Program-made: the position numbers and the translations under genes
Notes under the pieces: model-generated
What the model was told of the DNA's origin: nothing
Database searches by the model: none
The model's input: the letters and a program-made list of their open reading frames with translations, nothing else
From: an uncultured Lachnospiraceae bacterium
GTDB lineage: Bacteria > Bacillota > Clostridia > Lachnospirales > Lachnospiraceae
Reading direction: 5' to 3'
Assembly: GCA_937885345.1 (NCBI GenBank)
Contig: CAKZZH010000061.1
Location: forward strand, 1-58,420
Length of the DNA stretch: 58,420 bases
Part shown: piece after piece, positions 50,842-58,420 of the stretch
Numbering within the stretch: the first letter of the stretch is position 1
Layout: each line of letters begins with the position of its first letter

Positions 50842-52110
50842 ATGCTTAAATATTTAATACAGGTTACGGAAGATCTGCTTGCGGCCGGCGTTCTTGTCGG
50901 TGCCATATACGCTTTTATCATCAGCACCCACGGCGTAAATGGGCGCAAGACGCTTAATATATCGGCGGCTGTCGGTTTTGTCATTGCCGTTGTAATGGGA
51001 ATCCTGACCAATACGACCAAAGTCCTTAAAAATGTGAACACTGCATATATTCTCTGCAGTGCTCTTGTTATATGTTTTGTCATTTTTACGGTTTTATCGC
51101 TTATAAAACCGCTTGGTAAAATCAAGAATTCTTATCTGTTCACTGCAGTGCCTGCCGGTATATATATCTGCCTTCTCTTTATGTACAAGCTTCCGACGGT
51201 GCTTGCGTATCCTTTTAATTTCGACCTCTCAAACAGTTCGGTTCTGTCGACTGATTTCTTATATAGATTGATTGGATGGATCCTCGGTCTTGTGCTTGTA
51301 TTCCTCGCTTTTATCGGCACTTATAAAATCTTAAGTGCGCACAGCGTGAAACTCACCAAGCCGGTTGTGATTATAATAATGCTTCTTACAGCGCTCAGAA
51401 ATGCAGCTACCGTTCTTAACGTTATGCTCTCAAGAAGAGTTATTTCCTCCAAAAGCCCTATGTACCATCCTCTTTTTGTATATGTCAAAAACATGAGTAA
51501 TTACGGCTCGTTTTTGGTGTATGTGATTCTTTTTACTGCTGCTGTCGCCGCGATCATCCTTTTCAAGCAGAGCTTTACCTGGAAGGAGCATTACGATAAT
51601 GCTGCCCAGCACCGTAAAATAAAAGCTAAATGGAGAAACAGAAGAAGATGGGTTGTTATGACTCTCATCGTATTTGTTATCGGTGTGCTCAACATCTCAC
51701 TTGTTAAAGCAATTCTCAACAAGCCTGTTGAATTATCGCCTATCGAAGATTGCGCCAAAACCGATGATGAGAATCTCTATATTTCCTTTGAACAGCTTTC
51801 GGACGGACATCTTCATCGATTTGCATATACGACCGAAGAAGGCGTTCAGGTTCGCTTTATTATAATCAAGAAACCTAATTCATCGGCATACGGCGTCGGA
51901 CTCGATGCTTGTGACATCTGTGGCGAGACCGGATATTACGAGAGAGACGGACAGGTCGTATGTAAGCTTTGTGATGTCGTTATGAATATAAATACCATCG
52001 GATTCAAGGGCGGCTGTAACCCGATCGTTATCGATTACAGCATTGCGGACGGTTATATCATTGTTCCCGTAAGTACGCTCCTTGAACACGCAGTGGAATT
52101 TACGAGATAG
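50842..52110 (+). CDS. DUF2318 Fe-S-type membrane protein
   Basis: 422 residues. Eight or so hydrophobic segments in the first 290 residues, then a soluble domain with DACDICGETGYY and VVCKLCDVVMN (two CxxC pairs) and GGCNPI, the DUF2318 signature. Cys pairs suggest a metal or iron-sulfur site facing outside. Homologues sit in FTR1/P19 operons such as C. jejuni cj1660. The protein may reduce or accept iron at the membrane; not proven. Confidence 0.88.
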   Translation: MLKYLIQVTEDLLAAGVLVGAIYAFIISTHGVNGRKTLNISAAVGFVIAVVMGILTNTTKVLKNVNTAYILCSALVICFVIFTVLSLIKPLGKIKNSYLFTAVPAGIYICLLFMYKLPTVLAYPFNFDLSNSSVLSTDFLYRLIGWILGLVLVFLAFIGTYKILSAHSVKLTKPVVIIIMLLTALRNAATVLNVMLSRRVISSKSPMYHPLFVYVKNMSNYGSFLVYVILFTAAVAAIILFKQSFTWKEHYDNAAQHRKIKAKWRNRRRWVVMTLIVFVIGVLNISLVKAILNKPVELSPIEDCAKTDDENLYISFEQLSDGHLHRFAYTTEEGVQVRFIIIKKPNSSAYGVGLDACDICGETGYYERDGQVVCKLCDVVMNINTIGFKGGCNPIVIDYSIADGYIIVPVSTLLEHAVEFTR

Positions 52111-52126
52111 GAAGGAGGACGCGGAT

Positions 52127-53416
52127 ATGTTTTTTAGAATGCTTCGCGGAGCACTTTTCAGACAAAAAGGAAAAATGCTCATGATCGCGCTTACAATAGC
52201 TCTCGGCGCTTCTCTTGCAACCGCCATGCTCAACATCATGATGGACGTCGGCGACAAGGTAAACCAGGAACTTAAAGCTTACGGTGCAAATATAACGGTT
52301 GTTCCCAAGACCGCATCGCTTATCAGTGATTTGTATGAGCTTGAGGAAGGAACGGTATCGGAGAGTTATCTCAAAGAAGAGGAGCTCGGCAATATCAAGA
52401 CTATTTTCTGGGCGTTCAATATAACGGATTTTACGCCTTTTATAGAAACGCAGGCGACGCTTGCATCAGGCAGTAATGTAGCGCTTACGGGGACGTGGTT
52501 TAACCATCATCTCGATCTTCCTACGGGAGAGTCGTTGGATGCCGGAATCAAAAGCCTCCGTTCATGGTGGGACATTGAGTCAGGAGACTGGATCGATGAG
52601 CAGGTTGAGGGCGGAAGCACCTCGGCAATGGTCGGCAAAACGCTTGCAACTGCCGAGAATATCAAAGTCGGTGATATGATAACCCTTACCGCAAGCGAGG
52701 GCAGTGCCAAGCTGGTTGTTGTCGGAATCTTTGATGCCGGCGGCGATGAGGATGATCAGATATTTGCACCCATCGACATCGTTCAGGAGATTTCGGGTAC
52801 CGACGGTAAAATATCCTCAATTGAGGTAAGTGCACTTACCACACCCGATAACGAGCTGGCGCGTAAAGCAGCCAAGGATCCTTCATCCCTTTCGGTTGCA
52901 CAGTATGAAACCTGGTACTGTACCGCATATGTAAGTTCCATATGTTATCAGATTCAGGAGGTTATAACCGATTCGGTTGCATCTGCTGTAAGACAGGTTG
53001 CTGAATCCGAGGGAACGATCCTTGATAAGACGCAGCTTCTTATGATCCTTATAACAATACTGAGTCTTGTGGGTTCTGCGCTTGGTATCTCTAATCTTGT
53101 TACGGCGAGCGTTATGGAGAGAAGCCAGGAAATAGGATTGCTTAAAGCGGTTGGAGCACATGACAGTGCCATAACCGGTATAGTTCTTACCGAGATCATT
53201 ATAACGGCGATCGCAGGTGGAGTTATCGGATATTTCGTCGGATTCGGATTTGCGCAGATAATCGGGCATACCGTATTTTCTGCGGCGATAGATATGAAGC
53301 CTATGGTTATACCGATCGTTGCAGTGCTTATCGTCATTGTTACTCTGATCGGAAGTATTCCGGCAATTCGTATGCTGCTTAAACTTCGTCCCGCGGAAGT
53401 TCTTCATGGAAGGTAG
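52127..53416 (+). CDS. FtsX/MacB-like ABC permease, first copy
   Basis: 429 residues from ATG 52127 (GAAGGAGG site). One N-terminal helix (about 18-40), a large extracytoplasmic domain and three C-terminal helices (about 300-415), the MacB/FtsX layout. The FtsX core motif is SQEIGLLKAVGAHDS. Counterpart of cj1661. It probably forms a heterodimer with the next permease, driven by the ATPase at 54767. Confidence 0.9.
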   Translation: MFFRMLRGALFRQKGKMLMIALTIALGASLATAMLNIMMDVGDKVNQELKAYGANITVVPKTASLISDLYELEEGTVSESYLKEEELGNIKTIFWAFNITDFTPFIETQATLASGSNVALTGTWFNHHLDLPTGESLDAGIKSLRSWWDIESGDWIDEQVEGGSTSAMVGKTLATAENIKVGDMITLTASEGSAKLVVVGIFDAGGDEDDQIFAPIDIVQEISGTDGKISSIEVSALTTPDNELARKAAKDPSSLSVAQYETWYCTAYVSSICYQIQEVITDSVASAVRQVAESEGTILDKTQLLMILITILSLVGSALGISNLVTASVMERSQEIGLLKAVGAHDSAITGIVLTEIIITAIAGGVIGYFVGFGFAQIIGHTVFSAAIDMKPMVIPIVAVLIVIVTLIGSIPAIRMLLKLRPAEVLHGR

Positions 53417-53479
53417 AATTTCAGGATTATATGTAGTTCTGTGCGGAAGATTTGATTTCGGGATTTTAAGGAGACAGAT

Positions 53480-54712
53480 ATGAGTAAACAGAAAATGTAC
53501 ATGAGAATGATTACGGCCTCGTTAATGAGACGCAGATCGAGAATGCTTGTGGCACTGCTCGCAATTGCAGTCGGTGCAACAATTCTCTCGGGGCTTGTAA
53601 CGATATATTATGACGTCCCCAGACAGATGGGTGCGCAGTTTCGTAATTACGGTGCCAATATGATCATGGTTGCTACCGAGAACGGTAAGACAGTCACCGA
53701 GGACATGATGAACAGCGCACTTGAAGTTATACCGGAGGAGAACATTGTAGGTGTTGCACCTTACAGCTATGTAACCGTAAGGATGCGTAATATTCCGATA
53801 ATCGCTGCGGCGACCGATCTAGCAAGTGCACAAAAGACCAGCCCTTACTGGTTTGTAACAGGCGAGTGGCCTTCAGCTTCGGGCGAGATAATGTTTGGCG
53901 AGGAAGTTGCCGAGTCACTCGGAATGAGCATTGGAGATACGATTGAAGTTACTTTTACGCCGGAGATTACGACCGGATCCGCAGAAAGTACGTCGGGCGG
54001 CGATACTGCGGACGATGAAAGTACGGCGGACGCTGACACTGCGGATGGCAGTGCAGCAGATGAAGATACAAATATTTATATGGATTTTACGGTGACGGGT
54101 ATTCTCGATACCGGTGGAAATGAGGAAGGATACGTTTTTATTTCGCTTGAAGATATGGCTCTTCTTACCGAAAGTGAAGTGACATATGATGTCGTTGAAT
54201 TGTCGGTTTCCGCTTCTTCGGAAGAACTTTCGTCATATGTCGATGAGATAAGTGCACTTGACGCGGGAGTTTCATCAAGACTTGTGAAGAGAGTTACCCA
54301 GTCGGAAACTACCGTACTTACCAAGCTTCAGGCACTGGTTCTTCTTGTTACGATCATAGTTCTCATGCTTACGATGATCTGCGTGGCGACAACCATGATG
54401 GCCGTTGCAACTGAAAGACGTAAAGAAATAGGACTTCGTAAAGCACTTGGTGCTCCCAATTCAAGCATAGTTGCTGAATTTATGGGAGAAGCGATATTGC
54501 TTGGCGGGATCGGAGGGCTTGTCGGAAGCGGCCTCGGCTTTGTGTTTGCAGAACTTGTAAGTGTAAACGTATTTAACAGTTCGATCAATTTTCAGCCTGC
54601 ACTTGTTCCGATCACGATCATAGTTTCCGTTGCGATTACGGCACTGTCGTGTATGATCCCCGTCAGAAACGCAACGCAGGTAGATCCGGCAATCGTTCTT
54701 AAGGGAGAATAA
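53480..54712 (+). CDS. FtsX/MacB-like ABC permease, second copy
   Basis: 410 residues. Same layout as the previous gene: N-terminal helix, extracytoplasmic domain with an acidic Asp/Ala/Ser/Thr-rich insert (about 170-195), three C-terminal helices, and the core motif RKEIGLRKALGAPNS. Counterpart of cj1662. The two permeases clearly share ancestry (NYGAN and YGANI blocks near residue 55) but are diverged, as in heterodimeric systems. Confidence 0.9.
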   Translation: MSKQKMYMRMITASLMRRRSRMLVALLAIAVGATILSGLVTIYYDVPRQMGAQFRNYGANMIMVATENGKTVTEDMMNSALEVIPEENIVGVAPYSYVTVRMRNIPIIAAATDLASAQKTSPYWFVTGEWPSASGEIMFGEEVAESLGMSIGDTIEVTFTPEITTGSAESTSGGDTADDESTADADTADGSAADEDTNIYMDFTVTGILDTGGNEEGYVFISLEDMALLTESEVTYDVVELSVSASSEELSSYVDEISALDAGVSSRLVKRVTQSETTVLTKLQALVLLVTIIVLMLTMICVATTMMAVATERRKEIGLRKALGAPNSSIVAEFMGEAILLGGIGGLVGSGLGFVFAELVSVNVFNSSINFQPALVPITIIVSVAITALSCMIPVRNATQVDPAIVLKGE

Positions 54713-54766
54713 ATAAACTTTCAGATTTTATGGTGTATATAAACAAGCATTGATAAGGAGAATATC

Positions 54767-55441
54767 ATGAGTCTTTTAGAGTTAAAAAACATATCCAAGA
54801 TATACGGCGAGCTTAGAGCTCTGGATGATGTGAGCCTTAAGGTTGAGAAGGGAGAGTGGGTCGCAATTATGGGGCCTTCCGGCTCGGGTAAAAGTACAAT
54901 GATGAATATCATCGGCTGCATGGACAAGCCCTCGCTCGGGCAGGTGCTTCTTGACGGTAAGGATATATCAAAGGAGAGTGACAAGTCGCTTACAAATATC
55001 AGAAGGGACAAGATCGGTCTTATTTTCCAGCAGTTCCATCTTGTAAATTATCTTACGGCTGTTGAAAATGTAATGGTTTCACAGTATTATCATTCTATGC
55101 CGGATGAAAAAGAGGCGATGGAGGCGCTTGCAAGAGTCGGACTTGCGGAGCGTGCAAAGCATCTCCCCAGTCAGCTTTCGGGCGGTGAGCAGCAGCGTGT
55201 GTGCATAGCCAGAGCGCTTATCAATTCCCCTGAGATCGTCCTTGCAGACGAGCCTACGGGTAATCTTGATGAGGCCAACGAGAACATCGTTATAGATATT
55301 TTCAGACAGCTTCACCGAGAAGGAACAACGCTCGTTGTTGTTACGCACGATCCCGAGGTTGCAGAGGTAGCACAGAGAACCATTGTTTTAACCCACGGTA
55401 AAATATCCGACGAGATGATCAACAAAGATTTTCAGGATTGA
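54767..55441 (+). CDS. MacB/LolD-like ABC ATP-binding protein
   Basis: 224 residues. Walker A GPSGSGKST, signature LSGGEQQR, Walker B IVLADEPTGNLD, switch His VTHDPE: a typical LolD/MacB ATPase. Partner of the two FtsX-like permeases upstream, and the counterpart of cj1663. MacB-type systems use ATP to do mechanical work on extracytoplasmic partners; here these may be the iron carrier proteins. Confidence 0.95.
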   Translation: MSLLELKNISKIYGELRALDDVSLKVEKGEWVAIMGPSGSGKSTMMNIIGCMDKPSLGQVLLDGKDISKESDKSLTNIRRDKIGLIFQQFHLVNYLTAVENVMVSQYYHSMPDEKEAMEALARVGLAERAKHLPSQLSGGEQQRVCIARALINSPEIVLADEPTGNLDEANENIVIDIFRQLHREGTTLVVVTHDPEVAEVAQRTIVLTHGKISDEMINKDFQD

Positions 55442-55465
55442 TATGATCGATCTGAAAGGAGTATT

Positions 55466-55918
55466 ATGAAAAATAGAAGAATCATTAAATATGCATCACT
55501 TGCTATGGCTGTTTCTTCATTAGTCGCTATGTCATCCGGATGTGCACAGGTTGTGTATAACGACGGAGTGTATACCGGAAAGTCCGCAGTATATGAGAAT
55601 GAGGACGGAAGCACCGAAGGAAACGGTTACGGCGTTGTAACACTTACCATTGAGGGCAGAGCTATTACGGCATGTGAATTTGTAACTTATGAGCCGGACG
55701 GCACTCTTAAGGATGAAGAATACGGTAAACAGAACGGAGAGATTGCTAACCGCGACTATTATAATAAAGCTCAGAAGGCTGTTGCCGCCGCAAGTGAATA
55801 TGCCGCTCAGCTTGTTGAAAAGGGAAGTATCGATATGGTCGATGCAATCTCAGGAGCGACTCTGAATTACAACCAGTTTACAGATGCGGTCTTAGATGCA
55901 CTTGATCAGGCCAGATAA
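55466..55918 (+). CDS. FMN-binding domain lipoprotein (flavinylation target)
   Basis: 150 residues. Lipobox MSSGC (Cys26). One FMN_bind domain (PF04205) with VDAISGATLNY, where Thr132 of SGAT is the expected site of covalent FMN attachment by ApbE. A matching ApbE is encoded at 45591. It starts 24 bp after the ATPase gene and belongs to the iron operon. Exported flavoproteins of this kind carry electrons outside the membrane, for example to ferric iron or to fumarate reductase-like enzymes. Confidence 0.92.
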   Translation: MKNRRIIKYASLAMAVSSLVAMSSGCAQVVYNDGVYTGKSAVYENEDGSTEGNGYGVVTLTIEGRAITACEFVTYEPDGTLKDEEYGKQNGEIANRDYYNKAQKAVAAASEYAAQLVEKGSIDMVDAISGATLNYNQFTDAVLDALDQAR

Positions 55919-55968
55919 CTTACCATATCAAGCCTGATCACTTTCAAATTAAAGTATTGGGATATTTT

Positions 55969-56451
55969 ATGAAAATAGTAAAACATATTGTTACGGTTGT
56001 TCTGCTCTTTGGAATATTTCTTGGAATTCCTTTTTTGATATATAAGGACGCAATAATAAGCCATATTAATAATGTTGATGCACTTACGAGCGCGACACAG
56101 ATTGTTGAGGCACCTTCGGGAAAGTATGTTATAATGATCAACACCAAGGCAACGGGTGATGAGACCGATGAATGGCTCTCGTTTTTGGCGGGTGAAGAGG
56201 TAGGACTAATGTGGACAGATCTCAGATGCCTCGTTGCTGAAACGGATATATCAGCGGTCGACATGGCAGTGAGCCTTGCTTCGAGACTTCCGGCCAATCA
56301 GTTTGTTGTTGACAGCGAGCAGGCTATTATGGCAGCATCCAAAGCAGTGGAAGGTGTGTTCGAAGTCGCTGTATTCAGCGAGGAATTTGCGGATAAATAT
56401 AATCTTCCGGACACTTGCAAATTATCGGATTACGAGGTGATCTTAAGATGA
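55969..56451 (+). CDS. Unknown single-helix exported protein in the iron/fumarate locus
   Basis: 160 residues from ATG 55969. One N-terminal membrane helix (about 5-27), then an extracytoplasmic domain of about 130 residues with no Cys before position 90 and one Cys pair (Cys at about 91 and 151). VDALTSATQIVEAPSGKY opens the domain, and its SAT resembles but does not match the SGAT flavinylation motif. It overlaps the cytochrome gene by 4 bp, so it probably works with it. I do not recognise a family. Confidence 0.75.
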   Translation: MKIVKHIVTVVLLFGIFLGIPFLIYKDAIISHINNVDALTSATQIVEAPSGKYVIMINTKATGDETDEWLSFLAGEEVGLMWTDLRCLVAETDISAVDMAVSLASRLPANQFVVDSEQAIMAASKAVEGVFEVAVFSEEFADKYNLPDTCKLSDYEVILR

Positions 56452-56993
56452 AAAAGGCCAATTCGATCGTAACAATTGCAATAATGGTACTATTTGTGAT
56501 ACATGCCGTATTTGGTTCTCTCAACTTATTTGGCGTAAGTTCAACTTCTCTAAAACCGCTTGCATGGGTAAATATAGGGCTTGTTGTGGTACATATGACG
56601 CTTTCGGGAATACTCACATCCAAGGCACTTATGGCTATGAAGAAAGCGGGAAGAGGGTACTTTAAAGAGAACAGATTGTTCTGGGCAAGAAGGATCAGTG
56701 GATTTGCGATAATGATTTTTATAGTGTTTCATATTACCGCTTTTTCTTCGGGCGGTGCTCCCACAGATGGCGCTGTGGTGCTTAAATGGTTTACGACGGG
56801 CAGATTCATATGCCAGATCCTTTTGGTTCTTTCCATTGCCGTTCATGTTATCAGCAATGTCAAACCGGTTTTGATATCTCTCGGAATCAAGGCGTTTAAG
56901 GAGAGAAAGGCGGATATTTTATTTTTTGTATCGATAATCCTTGTGCTTTGCGCCGTAGCACTTCTAGTTTATTATTTGAGATGGAATATGTAA
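56448..56993 (+). CDS. Cytochrome b-type membrane subunit (FrdC/SdhC-like)
   Basis: 181 residues from ATG 56448 (GAGGTGA site). Four or five hydrophobic helices. His19, His49, His95 and His133 each lie in or at a different helix, the layout of a di-haem cytochrome b such as Bacillus SdhC or Wolinella FrdC. The flavoprotein gene starts at its stop codon (TAATG). It could pass electrons between the quinone pool and a fumarate reductase-like flavoprotein. Family assignment is by topology and His pattern only. Confidence 0.65.
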   Translation: MKKANSIVTIAIMVLFVIHAVFGSLNLFGVSSTSLKPLAWVNIGLVVVHMTLSGILTSKALMAMKKAGRGYFKENRLFWARRISGFAIMIFIVFHITAFSSGGAPTDGAVVLKWFTTGRFICQILLVLSIAVHVISNVKPVLISLGIKAFKERKADILFFVSIILVLCAVALLVYYLRWNM

Positions 56994-58420
56994 TGTCAGT
57001 AAACATCGTAGGTGCGGGCATTGCCGGTTTGTCGTCGGCGATATGTCTTGCCCGCAAAGGACTTTCTTCTAACTTAATATCTCTTCAACCTTCCGAAAGA
57101 TCTCAGTCAGTAATGGCTGAGGGTGGTATTAATGCTTCGCTGGATACGATGGGAGATAATGACTCCGTAGAAGAACATTTTCGCGACACCATTAAAGGCG
57201 GCTGCAATATCGCCGATGAAACAGCCGTAAGAGGCCTGTGCGAAGCCGCTCCCGGGATAGTAAGTGAACTTGTAAGGCTCGGAGCTCCTCTCGAGATGAA
57301 GGATGGAGTGATCATGCAGCGCTACTTTGGCGGTCAGAAGAAGAGACGCACCGCCTATGCCAAGAGCAGCACCGGTAAAATAATCATGACGGCTCTTATA
57401 AATGAGTGCCGCAAATATGAGGCCGCCGGGCTTGTTAAGAGGTATACGGGATACAGACTTTCGGATATTGTTGTCAGCGATAAAACGTCATGCGATGCAG
57501 CACGGGACGTCTGCTGCGCCCAAGCTTCCCAGAGAACTCTCAGCGGTATAAATATTACGAATATTTACAGCGGCGAAGAACTATTTCTTCCCGGCAAAAC
57601 AATTCTTGCGACAGGCGGGCTAACGGGACTTTTCGCAGGTCTTACGACGGGCTCTCTTGCAAATGATTCGGATGCTGCCGCTATCGCTTTTAAAAAAGGT
57701 GTTGCATTCAGTAATCTTGAATTTATTCAGTACCATCCGACAACCGTTCCGATTTCCGGTAAGCGTCTTCTTATAAGCGAAGCGGCAAGAGGTGAGGGCG
57801 GGAGACTCTGTACATACAGGAGCGGCGAACTTTGGTATTTTATGGAGGATAAATATCCCGAACTGGGAAACCTTATGCCAAGGGATGTTGTGAGTCGGGA
57901 GGAGTACGCGGTGATTAACGATCCTGCCTGCGACGGCAGGATATACCTTGATATGAGGAAGATTTCAAAGTCTGTTTTCAAAGGGCGTCTCTCGGATCTT
58001 CGGAGCGAGATCATTGATTATCTCGGCCTTGATCCTATGAAGAAGATTATACCTGTATCACCCGGAATACATTATTTTATGGGAGGGATCAGGGTGGATA
58101 TCGGGCATCGTGCCGGGATTGCCGGGTTATATGCCGCCGGAGAGTGCGCATGTGCTTATCACGGCGCTAACAGACTGGGAGGCAATTCTTTGCTGGGAGC
58201 AATATACGGCGGCCTGAGAGCGGCCGTAAGTGTTGTTGATGACATTGCGGAAGGTGCTTTTAAGGGCGGAAGCGCCCCCGATATTGATGATATAGCTGAC
58301 TTTACATATATAGCTGATTCAGAAGCCGGGATAAAATCGTTTATGGAAAATGAACTGGCAAAGCCGATCCTGCCAACCGGAATCGGTCTGGATGGAGGCC
58401 TGTGCCAGTGGATGATACTT
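56993..58420 (+). CDS. Fumarate reductase/succinate dehydrogenase-like flavoprotein, 3' end outside the window
   Basis: Open from ATG 56993 to the end of the window (476 codons, no stop). FAD-binding NIVGAGIAGLSSAIC, then RSQSVMAEGGINAS, FIQYHPTTV, SEAARGEGGRL, MPRDVVSRE, HYFMGGI and GANRLGGNSLLG, so the substrate-binding His and Arg residues of FrdA/SdhA are present. The His that carries covalent FAD in FrdA/SdhA (RSH-T) is Gln38 here. FAD should therefore be non-covalent, as in Shewanella-type soluble fumarate reductases. No signal peptide. An iron-sulfur subunit would be expected downstream. Confidence 0.88.
   Translation, partial: MSVNIVGAGIAGLSSAICLARKGLSSNLISLQPSERSQSVMAEGGINASLDTMGDNDSVEEHFRDTIKGGCNIADETAVRGLCEAAPGIVSELVRLGAPLEMKDGVIMQRYFGGQKKRRTAYAKSSTGKIIMTALINECRKYEAAGLVKRYTGYRLSDIVVSDKTSCDAARDVCCAQASQRTLSGINITNIYSGEELFLPGKTILATGGLTGLFAGLTTGSLANDSDAAAIAFKKGVAFSNLEFIQYHPTTVPISGKRLLISEAARGEGGRLCTYRSGELWYFMEDKYPELGNLMPRDVVSREEYAVINDPACDGRIYLDMRKISKSVFKGRLSDLRSEIIDYLGLDPMKKIIPVSPGIHYFMGGIRVDIGHRAGIAGLYAAGECACAYHGANRLGGNSLLGAIYGGLRAAVSVVDDIAEGAFKGGSAPDIDDIADFTYIADSEAGIKSFMENELAKPILPTGIGLDGGLCQWMIL

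Noticed and set aside
1..58420. Mobile elements, prophage, CRISPR, tRNA or rRNA genes
   Set aside because: I looked for transposase/integrase motifs, repeat-spacer arrays and tRNA-like cloverleaf arms and saw none.

Overview
The window looks like chromosomal DNA of an anaerobic, fibre-degrading Clostridium-class bacterium, most likely a Lachnospiraceae (Butyrivibrio-like; the genus cannot be fixed by eye). The reasons are the medium-low GC, class III (oxygen-sensitive) ribonucleotide reductase, the CotH / VTC-domain / DUF4956 gene set, a membrane-tethered GH5 cellulase, AddAB recombination, a lysine riboswitch on dapA, and several Firmicutes-type lipoproteins. I see no rRNA, tRNA, insertion sequence, prophage or CRISPR array.

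Layout. 1-3.4 kb: the end of a Ser/Thr-rich surface protein (5' part missing or broken) and a CotH-type kinase lipoprotein. 3.4-6.6 kb, minus strand: a deoxynucleotide operon nrdD-nrdG-dut, whose promoter carries two NrdR boxes 42 bp apart. 7.0-8.4 kb: a VTC-domain protein and DUF4956 membrane protein, the usual partners of CotH. 8.6-15 kb: acetyltransferase, a small ORF, an ABC exporter, membrane proteins, a TIGR01212 radical SAM protein and holA. 15-17.8 kb: a GH5 endoglucanase and a broken Fic gene lie between holA and rpsT, which are usually neighbours. 18-24.9 kb: MATE pump, typA, lysine-riboswitch-dapA-dapB, a DtxR/MntR-type regulator facing a ZIP metal transporter. 25-33.6 kb: glmM and addB-addA. 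33.7-37.4 kb: a 2-isopropylmalate synthase fused to an AraC-type DNA-binding domain, coupled to a phytoene-desaturase-like flavoprotein. 37.5-39.7 kb: VanZ-like protein, alpha/beta hydrolase, small alarmone synthetase. 39.8-44.5 kb: glycerol operon (GlpA-like, GlpB-like, DUF1667, GlpK). 44.6-48.5 kb: DUF4418, GreA, then ApbE, NusG-domain-II, Gx transporter and transglutaminase lipoprotein. 48.6-58.4 kb: an iron uptake operon (FTR1, P19-like, DUF2318, two FtsX/MacB-like permeases, ATPase, FMN-binding lipoprotein) running into an unknown membrane-anchored protein, a four-helix four-histidine cytochrome b and a fumarate reductase-like flavoprotein that leaves the window.

How the parts may work together. 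The metal regulator at 23.5 kb is a hybrid of MntR and DtxR at its metal site. The same operator, GTTAG-N6-CTAAC, stands before both the ZIP transporter and the FTR1 operon, so one regulator may control both. ApbE can attach FMN to the SGAT motif of the FMN-binding lipoprotein ten kb away, suggesting that flavin-based extracytoplasmic electron transfer serves the iron system and perhaps the fumarate reductase-like genes.

The strongest candidate for something undescribed is the LeuA-AraC fusion: a leucine-pathway enzyme, with its leucine-sensing domain intact, carrying its own DNA-binding domain, with a perfect AT-rich inverted repeat just upstream of its likely promoter.
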